Source of the DNA: an uncultured Micromonospora sp.
GTDB taxonomy: Bacteria; Actinomycetota; Actinomycetes; Mycobacteriales; Micromonosporaceae
Assembly: GCA_937951935.1 (NCBI GenBank)
Contig: CALGAM010000037.1
Coordinates: 1-25,167, forward strand
Reading direction: 5' to 3'
DNA: 25,167 bases
Shown here: positions 1 through 6,925 of the stretch, in pieces
Position numbering within the stretch: the stretch's first letter is position 1
How the letters are laid out: every line of letters starts with the position of its first letter
Notes under the pieces: generated by a model
The model's database searches: none
Seen by the model: only the letters and a program-made list of their open reading frames with translations
What the model was told of the DNA's origin: nothing
Program-made: the position numbers and the translations under genes

Positions 1-2207
1 ACCCGCCGGCCGGTGGCGTGGTGGATCGCGTTGGCGATCGCCGCCGCGGTGCCGACGATGCCGATCTCGCCGACGCCCTTCACCCCGAGCGGGTTCACCA
101 CATCGTCCGGCACCTCGATGGTCTCCACCACCACGTCCGGGGCGTCGGCGTTCGTGGCGACCAGGTAGTCGGCGAGGTTCTCGTTGGCGTACCGACCGGT
201 GTGCGGGTCCATCCGGGTCGCCTCCAGCAGCGCCTGGCTGAGCCCCCAGAGCATCCCGCCCACCAGTTGGCCGTGCGCGGTTCTGCGGTTGAGCACCCGC
301 CCGGGGGCGAAGACCCCGACGAGCCGGCGTACCTGGACCCGCCCCAGGTCGGCGTCGACCGCGACCTCGGCGAACTGCGCCCCGAAGGTGTGCATGGCGT
401 GGTCGCTGGCCGCCGGCGGCACCGGCGTCCAGGTGCCGAGGGCCTCGACGTCCGGCAGGTGGTTGCGTGTCATCAGCTCGGCGTACGTCTCGCCGACCTC
501 GGGCGCGTCCCGCCGGCACATCCGGCCGTCCCGGACCACGATCTCCTCCGGGTCGGCGCCGTGCAGCGGCGAGCCCGGGTCGGCCACCGCGTGCCTGACG
601 AGCTGGTCGCGCAGCCGCGTGCCGGCCAGGTGTACGGCAGCACTGGTCGCCCCCGCCCCGGCCGACCCGACCGCGGCGGCGACGTTGGGCAGGTCGGTGC
701 TGCCGCCGACGAAGCGTACCCGGGCCACCGGCAGCCCGAGGGCGTCCGCCGCCACCTGGGTCATCGCGGTGAGCGCCCCGGTGCCGAACTCGGATATCCC
801 GGCCTCCACCACCGCGCTGCCGTCGCCGTACATCCGGGCCCGGGCCCGCTGCGGGCTGATCGGCGCGGCGACCGGGTACGCCGCGGTCGCCATGCCGGTG
901 CCGACCAGCCACTGCCCGTCGCGCCGGACGCCGGGGGTGGGGTCGCGGTCGGCCCATCCGATGAGCTCGGCGCCGCGCCGGTAGCACTCCGTCAGCCCCT
1001 TGCTCGACCACGGTCTGCCGCTGGCCGGGTCGGTGTCGGCGTGGTTGCGCAGCCGCAGGTCCAGCGGGTCGACGCCGACGGCGTACGCGAGCTCGTCCAT
1101 CGCGCACTCCAGGGCGAACATCCCGGTCGCCTCGCCCGGCCCGCGTACGAAGGTGGGGGTGACGACGTTTCCCCGGACCAGGCGGTAGCCGCCGGCGTGG
1201 TTCGGGCAGGCGTAGGTGACCGCCGCCGACTCCAGCGAGGGCTCGGCCCAGTCGTCGACCTGCGAGGTCAGTCCGATCTTGTCGTGGATCAGGGCGACCA
1301 GCCGCCCGGTCCGGTCGGCGCCGATCCGGATCCGCTGCTCCTGCTCCTCCCGGTGTCCACACGAGTGGAACATCTGCTCGCGGCTGAGTGCGAGCCGGAC
1401 CGGCCGGCCCACCTGGCGGGCGGCGAGCGCGGCGAGGGTGACGTGCGGCCAGACCAGCGCCTTGGCCCCGAAGCTGCCCCCGACGTGGTGGCTCACCACC
1501 CGGACGTTCGTCGGCGGCAGGCCGAGCAGTTCGGCGACGCTGAGCTGGGTCGCGGTCGGCCCCTGGGTCGAGTCGTAGAGGGTGAGCCGGTCGACGTCGT
1601 CCCAGACCGCCGTGGTCGTCGACGGCTCCAGCGGGTTCTGGTGGTTGACCGCGAACCGGTACGTCAGGTCGAGGGTCACCGCGGCGTCCCGCAGCGCCGC
1701 CTCGGGGTCGCCCCGGGTCGGACTCCGTCCCGGGACCAGCCCGCCGAAGATCGTCTCCGGCTGGTACGCCTGCTCCCGCCCCTGGTCGAGCAGGGTCAGC
1801 GCGGGAGTCTCCGCGTAGCTGACCCGGACCAGGGTGGCGGCGTGCTCGGCGCGTTCCGGGGTGTCGGCGACGACGATCGCCACCGGCTGCCCGGCGTAAT
1901 GGATCACGTCGTCCTGCATGGGGAAGAAGCTCTGCCCGTGCGCGGCCAGTCCGGCCAGGGACGGGAAGAGTCGCGGTCGGACGGCGACCCGGGGCAGGTC
2001 CAGGTGGGTCAGCACGGCGATCACCCCGTCCGCCGTCGTCGCCGCGCCGCAGTCGATCCCGACGATCCGGCCGCTGGGCACCTGGGCGCCGACCAGCACC
2101 GCGTACGCGAGGTTCGGGAGCGGGACGTCGCCCGAGTACCGGGCGGCCCCGGTCACCTTGGCCCGGCCGTCCACCCGGTCCAGGCCCGCGCCGATCGCCG
2201 GGCTCAC
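1..2207 (-). CDS. Molybdenum hydroxylase, molybdopterin-binding large subunit (xanthine dehydrogenase/PaoC family), 3' end cut by window
   Basis: Catalytic subunit of a three-part molybdenum hydroxylase that oxidises an aldehyde or N-heterocycle at a Mo-cytosine-dinucleotide or Mo-pterin cofactor. Reading the minus strand from GTG at 2207 gives 735 open codons. It begins MSPAIGAGLDRVDGRAKVTG, the usual N-terminus of this family. Visible motifs are VGGSFGAK near residue 241, RGPGEATGMF near 355, and GVKGVGEIGIVG with the presumed catalytic base Glu714 (bases 66-68). Only the last few residues (normally near RVRDLPI) should be missing. The start has a good Shine-Dalgarno (GGGAGGAG, about 7 nt upstream) and shares a GTGA overlap with the stop of the FAD subunit gene. 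The subunit order and the cluster cysteines of its partner resemble E. coli PaoABC (YagTSR). The substrate cannot be told from sequence. The family call is secure; the exact enzyme is not. Confidence 0.93.
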   Translation of the reverse strand, partial: MSPAIGAGLDRVDGRAKVTGAARYSGDVPLPNLAYAVLVGAQVPSGRIVGIDCGAATTADGVIAVLTHLDLPRVAVRPRLFPSLAGLAAHGQSFFPMQDDVIHYAGQPVAIVVADTPERAEHAATLVRVSYAETPALTLLDQGREQAYQPETIFGGLVPGRSPTRGDPEAALRDAAVTLDLTYRFAVNHQNPLEPSTTTAVWDDVDRLTLYDSTQGPTATQLSVAELLGLPPTNVRVVSHHVGGSFGAKALVWPHVTLAALAARQVGRPVRLALSREQMFHSCGHREEQEQRIRIGADRTGRLVALIHDKIGLTSQVDDWAEPSLESAAVTYACPNHAGGYRLVRGNVVTPTFVRGPGEATGMFALECAMDELAYAVGVDPLDLRLRNHADTDPASGRPWSSKGLTECYRRGAELIGWADRDPTPGVRRDGQWLVGTGMATAAYPVAAPISPQRARARMYGDGSAVVEAGISEFGTGALTAMTQVAADALGLPVARVRFVGGSTDLPNVAAAVGSAGAGATSAAVHLAGTRLRDQLVRHAVADPGSPLHGADPEEIVVRDGRMCRRDAPEVGETYAELMTRNHLPDVEALGTWTPVPPAASDHAMHTFGAQFAEVAVDADLGRVQVRRLVGVFAPGRVLNRRTAHGQLVGGMLWGLSQALLEATRMDPHTGRYANENLADYLVATNADAPDVVVETIEVPDDVVNPLGVKGVGEIGIVGTAAAIANAIHHATGRR

Positions 2208-3256
2208 GCGCGCTCCTCCCGGCCGCCGCCGTCCGCGCCGAGCAGCCCGGTGGGCCTGCCGTCGCGCAGCTGCGGGTCGCCGACCGCCAGCCGTAGCGCC
2301 CGGACGATGGTGCGCCGCGCCAGCTCGATCTTGAAGTCGTTCATGCCGTACCCGACCGCCGGGGCGAGCTCCTCCCGGGCCGCCGCGGCGAAGCTCTCCA
2401 CCGTGGCCGGTGCGCCGACCAGTGTCGCCTCGGCCCGGCGGGCCCGCCACGGCACGGTGGCGACGCCGCCGAGCGCCAGCCGGACGTCGGCGACGGTGCC
2501 GCCGTCGAGCCGGACCGCCACCGCCGCCGAGGCGAGCGCGAACTCGTACGACTCGCGGTCGCGCACCTTCACGTACAGCGACCGGCTCGCCATCGGGTTC
2601 GGTGGCACCTCGACCGCGACCACCAGTTCGCCGTGGTCCAGTGGGTGCTCGCGGTGCGGGGTGTCCCCGGGGAGCAGGAAGAACTCGTCGGTGGTGTACC
2701 GGCGGGGTCCGTTCGGGCCCTGGGTCAGCACGACCGCGTCGAGCGCCGCCAGCGCGACCGCCAGGTCCGACGGGTGGGTGGCGATGCAGCACTCGCTGGT
2801 GCCGAGGACCGCGTGTCCCCGGTTGATCCCGGGGATGGCGCTGCACCCGGTGCCCGGCTCGCGCCTGTTGCAGCCGGCGGCCACGTCCCGGAAGTAGCCG
2901 CAGCGCACCCGCTGCAGCAGGTTCCCACCGATCGAGGCCATGTTCCGCAGCTGCGGCGAGGCGCCCAGCAGCAGGGCCTGGGAGATCATCGGGAACCGGC
3001 GCCGGACCGGCAACGCCTGGGCGGCGTCGCTCATCCGGGCCAGGGCCCCGATCCGCACCCCGCCCCCGGGCAGCTCCTCGACGTGGCGCAGCGGCAGGTC
3101 GTTGATGTCGACCAGCCGGCGCGCCCGGGAGACGGAGCAGCGTTGCAGGTCCACCTCGGTGGTGCCGCCGGCCAGGAAGGTGCTGTCGGGGTCGGCGGCG
3201 ACGGTGCCGATCGCGGTGGCGACGTCGGCCACCCGGGAGTAGCTAAGCGGTCGCAT
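2204..3256 (-). CDS. Molybdenum hydroxylase FAD-binding subunit with 4Fe-4S cysteines (PaoB/YagS-like)
   Basis: Passes electrons from the iron-sulfur subunit to FAD and then to an acceptor. The protein is 350 aa, the usual length. FAD_binding_5 motifs FLAGGTTEVDL (residues 27-37) and ASIGGNLLQR (107-116) are present; the CO dehydrogenase flavoprotein C-terminal domain follows from about residue 225. Cysteines at 119, 129, 138 and 156/157 lie in the segment RCGYFRD...GC...GC...CCIATHPSD, which in E. coli PaoB carries an extra 4Fe-4S cluster. The start is ATG 3256, because the protein reads MRPLSYSRVADV from there; an upstream in-frame start at 3397 would add 47 Arg/Pro-rich residues that overlap the 2Fe-2S gene. 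It overlaps the upstream gene by 14 bp and the downstream gene by 4 bp, so translation is probably coupled. Confidence 0.93.
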   Translation of the reverse strand: MRPLSYSRVADVATAIGTVAADPDSTFLAGGTTEVDLQRCSVSRARRLVDINDLPLRHVEELPGGGVRIGALARMSDAAQALPVRRRFPMISQALLLGASPQLRNMASIGGNLLQRVRCGYFRDVAAGCNRREPGTGCSAIPGINRGHAVLGTSECCIATHPSDLAVALAALDAVVLTQGPNGPRRYTTDEFFLLPGDTPHREHPLDHGELVVAVEVPPNPMASRSLYVKVRDRESYEFALASAAVAVRLDGGTVADVRLALGGVATVPWRARRAEATLVGAPATVESFAAAAREELAPAVGYGMNDFKIELARRTIVRALRLAVGDPQLRDGRPTGLLGADGGGREERA

Positions 3257-3872
3257 CCGGCCCACCCCCCGACGCCGGTCCGGCGCCCGCCGGGCCGGGC
3301 CGCGCCGACCCGCCCTCGGCCGCGGTGGCCGGCAGGTGGTTCGTCGCCGCGTCGCGGACCTGCCGGATCGCCGCCCGGATGTTCGGGTACGCCGCACAGC
3401 GGCACAGGTTGCCGCTCATCCACTCCCGGATCTGGTCGTCGTCGGCGGCGTGTCCCTCGGCGAGGAACGCCACGGCCGACATGATCTGCCCCGGGGTGCA
3501 GTAGCCGCACTGGAAGGCGTCGTGGTCGAGGAACGCCTGCTGCATCGGGTGCAGGTCCACCCCGTCGGAGAGCCCCTCGATCGTGGTGATCTCGTGGGTC
3601 TCGCAGGCGATGGCGAGGGTCAGGCAGGCCAGCACCCGGCGTCTGTCGACCCAGACCGTGCACGCCCCGCAGGCGCCCTGGTCGCAGCCCTTCTTGGTGC
3701 CGGTCAGGCCGAGCCGGTCCCGCAGGGCGTCGAGCAGGCTGACCCGGGGCTCGACCAGGACGGTGCGGGGCGTGCCGTTGACGTGCAGGCGTACCACGAC
3801 CGCGTGTGGACCCCGGACGACCGCGGTGTCGGCGGTCTGCACCGCCCCGGCCGTCTCCGCGTACGACGTCAC
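3243..3872 (-). CDS. Molybdenum hydroxylase 2Fe-2S subunit (PaoA/YagT-like)
   Basis: Small subunit holding two 2Fe-2S clusters that carry electrons from the Mo site to FAD. The protein is 209 aa. The plant-ferredoxin-type cluster is formed by Cys63, Cys68, Cys71 and Cys83 (GCDQGACGACTVW...LAC). The second, helical-domain cluster is formed by Cys122, Cys125, Cys157 and Cys159 (QCGYCTPG and NLCRCAAYPNI). Unlike E. coli PaoA it shows no twin-arginine signal: the first 25 residues lack an RR motif and a hydrophobic core, so the enzyme is probably cytoplasmic. About 35 C-terminal residues are Gly/Ala/Pro-rich and probably disordered. The start is GTG 3872 behind a G-rich ribosome site (GGGGGGA). 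It is the first gene of the operon; the 185 bp upstream shows no promoter I trust. Confidence 0.93.
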   Translation of the reverse strand: MTSYAETAGAVQTADTAVVRGPHAVVVRLHVNGTPRTVLVEPRVSLLDALRDRLGLTGTKKGCDQGACGACTVWVDRRRVLACLTLAIACETHEITTIEGLSDGVDLHPMQQAFLDHDAFQCGYCTPGQIMSAVAFLAEGHAADDDQIREWMSGNLCRCAAYPNIRAAIRQVRDAATNHLPATAAEGGSARPGPAGAGPASGGGPDATA

Positions 3873-4057
3873 CTGTCCCCCCGCATCCCCCGCTGGCGGC
3901 TGCCCACCCGCCCGGCGTGGTCGTCCGGCCGGCGGGTGTCGTCCTCACCGTACCGTCGAAAGTGGCGCTATCGGGCGTACATCGCAGAAGGAGTGAACAG
4001 CCCCGGGTCGGGCTACCGCCGGGGGTGGTGACGGGTGGCCGACGGGAACCCCGGCGA

Positions 4058-4762
4058 TCAGGCGGCGGCCGACGACGACCGCCGGGCCCGCCACCACCGG
4101 ACCCCGTACAGGGCGACGACGGCCAGGCCCAACCCGGCCGGGGCCACGGCGAGCCAGTTCACCTCGTCCGGCGCGACCACCGCGGCTCCCACCGCGGCGT
4201 AGCCGAACGCCGAGGGGGCCGAGGCGAGGACGCTGCCGACCAGGAACGGCAGCGGTCGGGCACCCGTGGTGCCGTAGCCGTAGCTGACCAGCCCGAAACC
4301 GCCGAGCGGCAGCAGCCGTACGGAGATCACCCCGAGGACGCTCTGCCGGGTGAACCAGTGGTCCAGCCGGGCCAGCCGGCCGCGTACCCGGTCGGCGACG
4401 AAGTCCCGCCCGAGCAGCCGGCCGACCGCGAAGCCGGCCGCCGCGGCCAGCAGCGCCGCGGCCAGCGTGTAGCCGGCCCCGGCGAGCGGCCCGAAGAGCG
4501 CTCCCCAGACCACGGTGATCGCCGTGCGGGGGACCAGGGCGAGCAGCAACAGCGCACCCACCAGCACCGCGGCGACCGGTGCCAGCGGCCCCAGCCGCTC
4601 CACCAGCCGGGGCAGCGCGGCCAGCTCGGGCCGGGGTACCACGATCAGGGCCAGCCCGCAGAGTCCGAGCAGCAGCACCAGGAGGGCGAACCGGGCGACC
4701 GGCCGTCGGCGCGGACCTTCGACACCCGCGCCGGCCGGCGGCCGCCCGGGGCCACCGGTCAC
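4058..4762 (-). CDS. VTT-domain (SNARE-associated/DedA-like, TVP38/TMEM64 family) membrane protein
   Basis: Predicted integral membrane protein of 234 aa. Hydrophobic segments lie at about residues 24-42, 60-78, 84-112, 172-196 and 204-222. The VTT core reads GFAVGRLLGRDFV (110-122) and then VRLLPLGGFGLVSYGYG (148-164), where the family has its conserved R-x-x-P re-entrant loop. Members of the wider DedA/VTT superfamily have been linked to membrane homeostasis, and some to recycling of undecaprenyl phosphate or flipping of lipids. The GTG start overlaps the gatD stop by 4 bp (GTGA), making it the third gene of the murT-gatD operon. That placement suggests, but does not prove, a role in envelope or lipid-carrier handling. 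The C-terminus is basic (WWRARR), as expected for a cytoplasmic tail. Confidence 0.85.
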   Translation of the reverse strand: MTGGPGRPPAGAGVEGPRRRPVARFALLVLLLGLCGLALIVVPRPELAALPRLVERLGPLAPVAAVLVGALLLLALVPRTAITVVWGALFGPLAGAGYTLAAALLAAAAGFAVGRLLGRDFVADRVRGRLARLDHWFTRQSVLGVISVRLLPLGGFGLVSYGYGTTGARPLPFLVGSVLASAPSAFGYAAVGAAVVAPDEVNWLAVAPAGLGLAVVALYGVRWWRARRSSSAAA

Positions 4763-5511
4763 GTCCGGGCGGCCACGGCCGCGCGGCGCTCGGCGCGCAG
4801 CCGCTCCGACCAGGTGTCGTCCAGCGGCGGCAACTGCTGTACGCCGGTGGCCCAGCGCAGCAGCAGGTCGGCCAGGGCGGGGTTGCGGGCCAGCGCGGGA
4901 CCGTGGGCGTACGTGCCGAGCAGCTTGCCCCGCCAGGCGCCCTCGGTGGTGCCGTCGTTGCCGACCCCGCTGGTGACCCGGGCCAGCGGGGAGACCTCCG
5001 GGCCCAGGTGGGTCCGGCCGCCGTGGTTCTCGAAGCCGCTCAGCGGCGGCAGCCCGAGCCGGGCGTCGACGTCACCGGCGAGTTCGCCGACGGCGCGGGT
5101 CGGCCCCCGGTCGGAGTACAGGTCGAGCAGGTCCAGGCCGGCGCACTTGGTGCCCTTGGCGTAGAACGAGGCGCCCAGCAGCTGGTACCCGGCGCAGACC
5201 GCGAAGACCACCGAACCCTGGGCGACCGCCCGGTGCAGCCCGCCGTCGGCGATCAGCCGTTGCGCGCCGAGCGCCTGCGGGCCGTCCTCACCGCCACCGA
5301 TCAGGTAGATGTCGGCGGTGGTGGGCAGCCGCTGGTCGGAGCGGACCTCGATGGTCTCCACCGGCATGCCCCGCAGGCGGGCCCGGCGGGCGAGGATCAG
5401 CATGTTGCCCCGGTCGCCGTAGGTGGAGAGCAGGTCCGGGTAGATCCAGACGATGCGCAGCGTGCTCTCCCCGCCGGCGGCGGGTGTCGGGTACGTCCGG
5501 TCAGTTGACAC
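4759..5511 (-). CDS. gatD: Lipid II isoglutaminyl synthase, glutamine amidotransferase subunit GatD
   Basis: Releases ammonia from glutamine and channels it to MurT, which amidates the alpha-carboxyl of D-Glu in lipid II to give D-isoglutamine. The protein is 250 aa with a class I-like GATase fold. The nucleophile is Cys106 in FAVCAGYQLLG and the catalytic histidine is His203 in LLGTYAHGPAL. The N-terminal signature RIVWIYPDLLSTYGDRGN (residues 19-36) is typical of GatD. GTG 5511 overlaps the murT stop by 11 bp and has GGAG 7 nt upstream inside murT. The downstream VTT gene overlaps by 4 bp. MurT-GatD pairing is the rule in actinobacteria and staphylococci, so the call is secure. Confidence 0.95.
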   Translation of the reverse strand: MSTDRTYPTPAAGGESTLRIVWIYPDLLSTYGDRGNMLILARRARLRGMPVETIEVRSDQRLPTTADIYLIGGGEDGPQALGAQRLIADGGLHRAVAQGSVVFAVCAGYQLLGASFYAKGTKCAGLDLLDLYSDRGPTRAVGELAGDVDARLGLPPLSGFENHGGRTHLGPEVSPLARVTSGVGNDGTTEGAWRGKLLGTYAHGPALARNPALADLLLRWATGVQQLPPLDDTWSERLRAERRAAVAART

Positions 5512-6763
5512 GGTCCAACTCCGCTCGGATGTCCTGGAACGCCGTGTAGTTGGCGATCACCTCAAGCCGGCCGGGCGGGACGCTCGCGACCGCGTCCGCG
5601 AAGGTCCGCACGTGCTGGAACGGTACGTCGTTGACCTCCAGCCGCACCGCCAGGTCGTAGGCGCGGTCCCCGGTGATCAACACCTGGCGTCCGCGCAGCG
5701 GTGAGAAGTCCACGTCGAACAGCCACGAGGTGTCCAGCCCGTCGGGATCCCGGGCGTTGATGGACAACAGCGTCGGCACCGGCTCGGCCATGTCGAACGC
5801 CTCCAGCCAGCTCGCCGGGTTCTTCGCCAGCAGCAGCCGGATGGTCCGCCCGTCCCGCACCACCTGCGCGTACCGACCGGCGACCGAGGCGACCCCGGCC
5901 AGCCGGGAGACCGCGTCGGCGGGGCGTACGCCGAACTCGGCCGCGACGGCGAGCGCGGTGGCGGCGTTGCCGAGGTTGACCCGGCCCGGCAGTTGGAGCA
6001 CCACCTTGTGCCACGCGCCCTTGGGGTCGACCACGCCGTCGTCCTCGACCACCCAGTGCGGCTCGGGCCGGCGCAGCCAGCACCCGGTGCACCACCACTG
6101 GTCGGCCATCCGCTCGATCGGCGAGCCGCACTCCGGGCAGACCCACGAGTCGTCGTGCCAGCGCTGGCCGGCGCTGAACCAGGTCACCGGGTTGGGTTGC
6201 ACCGCCTCGCTGCGGTTGGCCGGTGGGGTCGCGGCCCAGACCACCATCGGGTCGTCGGCGTTGGCGACCACGCGCACCCCCGGGTGGCGGACCAGCGCGG
6301 CCCGCCACAGCTGCGCCATCATCGCCACCTCCTTGGCCCGGTCGAGCTGGTCACGGGAGAGGTTGAGCAGCGCGACCACCCGGGCGTCGGTCGCCTCCAA
6401 CACCTGGGGCAGGTAGTGTTCGTCGACCTCCAGCACGGCGTACGGGGTGTGGCCCGCCTTGGCCAGGGCGGAGGTGTGCCCGGTGGGCATGTTGGCGCCG
6501 AACGAGTTCGTGGCGACCGGGCCGAGGACACCGACCGCGGCGGCGGCCAGCCGGGTGGTGGTCGTCTTGCCGTTGGTGCCCGAGATCAGGGCGATGGCGC
6601 GACCGGCCGACAGGTGTGTGAGGAGATCGGGATCGATCTTGAGACCGATCCATCCGCCGATCACCGAGCCGTCGCCTCGGCCGGCGGCCCGGGACAGCGC
6701 CGCGGCGGTCCGCGACACGGAGCTGGCCACCCTTGCCCGAAGGGGCATCTTCCCGTCCGTCAC
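5501..6763 (-). CDS. murT: Lipid II isoglutaminyl synthase, MurT subunit (Mur-ligase family)
   Basis: ATP-dependent Mur-ligase-like subunit that activates the D-Glu carboxyl of lipid II for amidation by ammonia from GatD. The protein is 420 aa. The ATP site is SGTNGKTTTTR (61-71), followed by a Mur-ligase central domain with NADDP (168-172). A Cys4 zinc ribbon at Cys209, Cys212, Cys225 and Cys228 (CPECG and CTGC) is diagnostic of MurT. A DUF1727-type C-terminal domain ends the protein. GTG 6763 was chosen because a TAACCT -10 element lies 7 nt before it, which suits a leaderless message; the internal ATG 6748 (residue 6) is the alternative and neither has a strong ribosome site. It is the first gene of murT-gatD-VTT and is divergent from the helicase gene. 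Confidence 0.95.
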   Translation of the reverse strand: MTDGKMPLRARVASSVSRTAAALSRAAGRGDGSVIGGWIGLKIDPDLLTHLSAGRAIALISGTNGKTTTTRLAAAAVGVLGPVATNSFGANMPTGHTSALAKAGHTPYAVLEVDEHYLPQVLEATDARVVALLNLSRDQLDRAKEVAMMAQLWRAALVRHPGVRVVANADDPMVVWAATPPANRSEAVQPNPVTWFSAGQRWHDDSWVCPECGSPIERMADQWWCTGCWLRRPEPHWVVEDDGVVDPKGAWHKVVLQLPGRVNLGNAATALAVAAEFGVRPADAVSRLAGVASVAGRYAQVVRDGRTIRLLLAKNPASWLEAFDMAEPVPTLLSINARDPDGLDTSWLFDVDFSPLRGRQVLITGDRAYDLAVRLEVNDVPFQHVRTFADAVASVPPGRLEVIANYTAFQDIRAELDRVN

Positions 6764-6770
6764 GCGAGCG

Positions 6771-6776
6771 AGGTTA
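6771..6776 (-). promoter_or_regulatory. Putative -10 element of murT, leaderless type
   Basis: On the minus strand TAACCT (matching TAnnnT) is followed by 7 nt (CGCTCGC) and then GTG 6763. This spacing would put the transcription start at the start codon, giving a leaderless mRNA, which is common in actinobacteria. There is no Shine-Dalgarno before the GTG and I see no convincing -35 element. Confidence 0.5.
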
Positions 6777-6878
6777 CCGGACGGCGCGAGGCGGGCGGCC
6801 GGCGCACGAGGGACATACCGCCCGGGCGGACCCCGGGGGCGACAGCGCCGGCAGGCGGTCGGATCGGCCCCACCCGGA

Positions 6879-6891
6879 GTCGGAGACCGAC
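6879..6891. repeat. Short inverted repeat in the divergent promoter region
   Basis: GTCGG-AGA-CCGAC, a perfect 5-bp palindrome with a 3-bp centre. It sits about 20 bp upstream of the TAGTCT -10 of the helicase gene, where an operator or an activator site could lie. Short enough to be chance in GC-rich DNA. Confidence 0.3.
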
Positions 6892-6910
6892 GCTCCCCGC
6901 CCCGGGAGTC

Positions 6911-6916
6911 TAGTCT
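6911..6916 (+). promoter_or_regulatory. Putative -10 element of the helicase gene
   Basis: TAGTCT (TAnnnT) lies 9 nt before ATG 6926, and no Shine-Dalgarno is visible in between (cggctgccg). Transcription starting 6-7 nt downstream would leave a 2-3 nt leader or none. This mirrors the arrangement at murT on the opposite strand. Confidence 0.5.
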
Positions 6917-6925
6917 CGGCTGCCG

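Noticed and set aside
18..2897. 959-codon open frame on the plus strand opposite the molybdenum hydroxylase genes
   Set aside because: It has no family motifs and is His/Arg/Gly/Pro-rich. The minus strand encodes clear Mo and FAD subunits across the same bases, so this is a GC-bias shadow.
3873..4057. Promoter for the molybdenum hydroxylase operon (TACGGT near 3947-3952, minus strand)
   Set aside because: One TAnnnT match without a matching -35 in GC-rich DNA is not enough.
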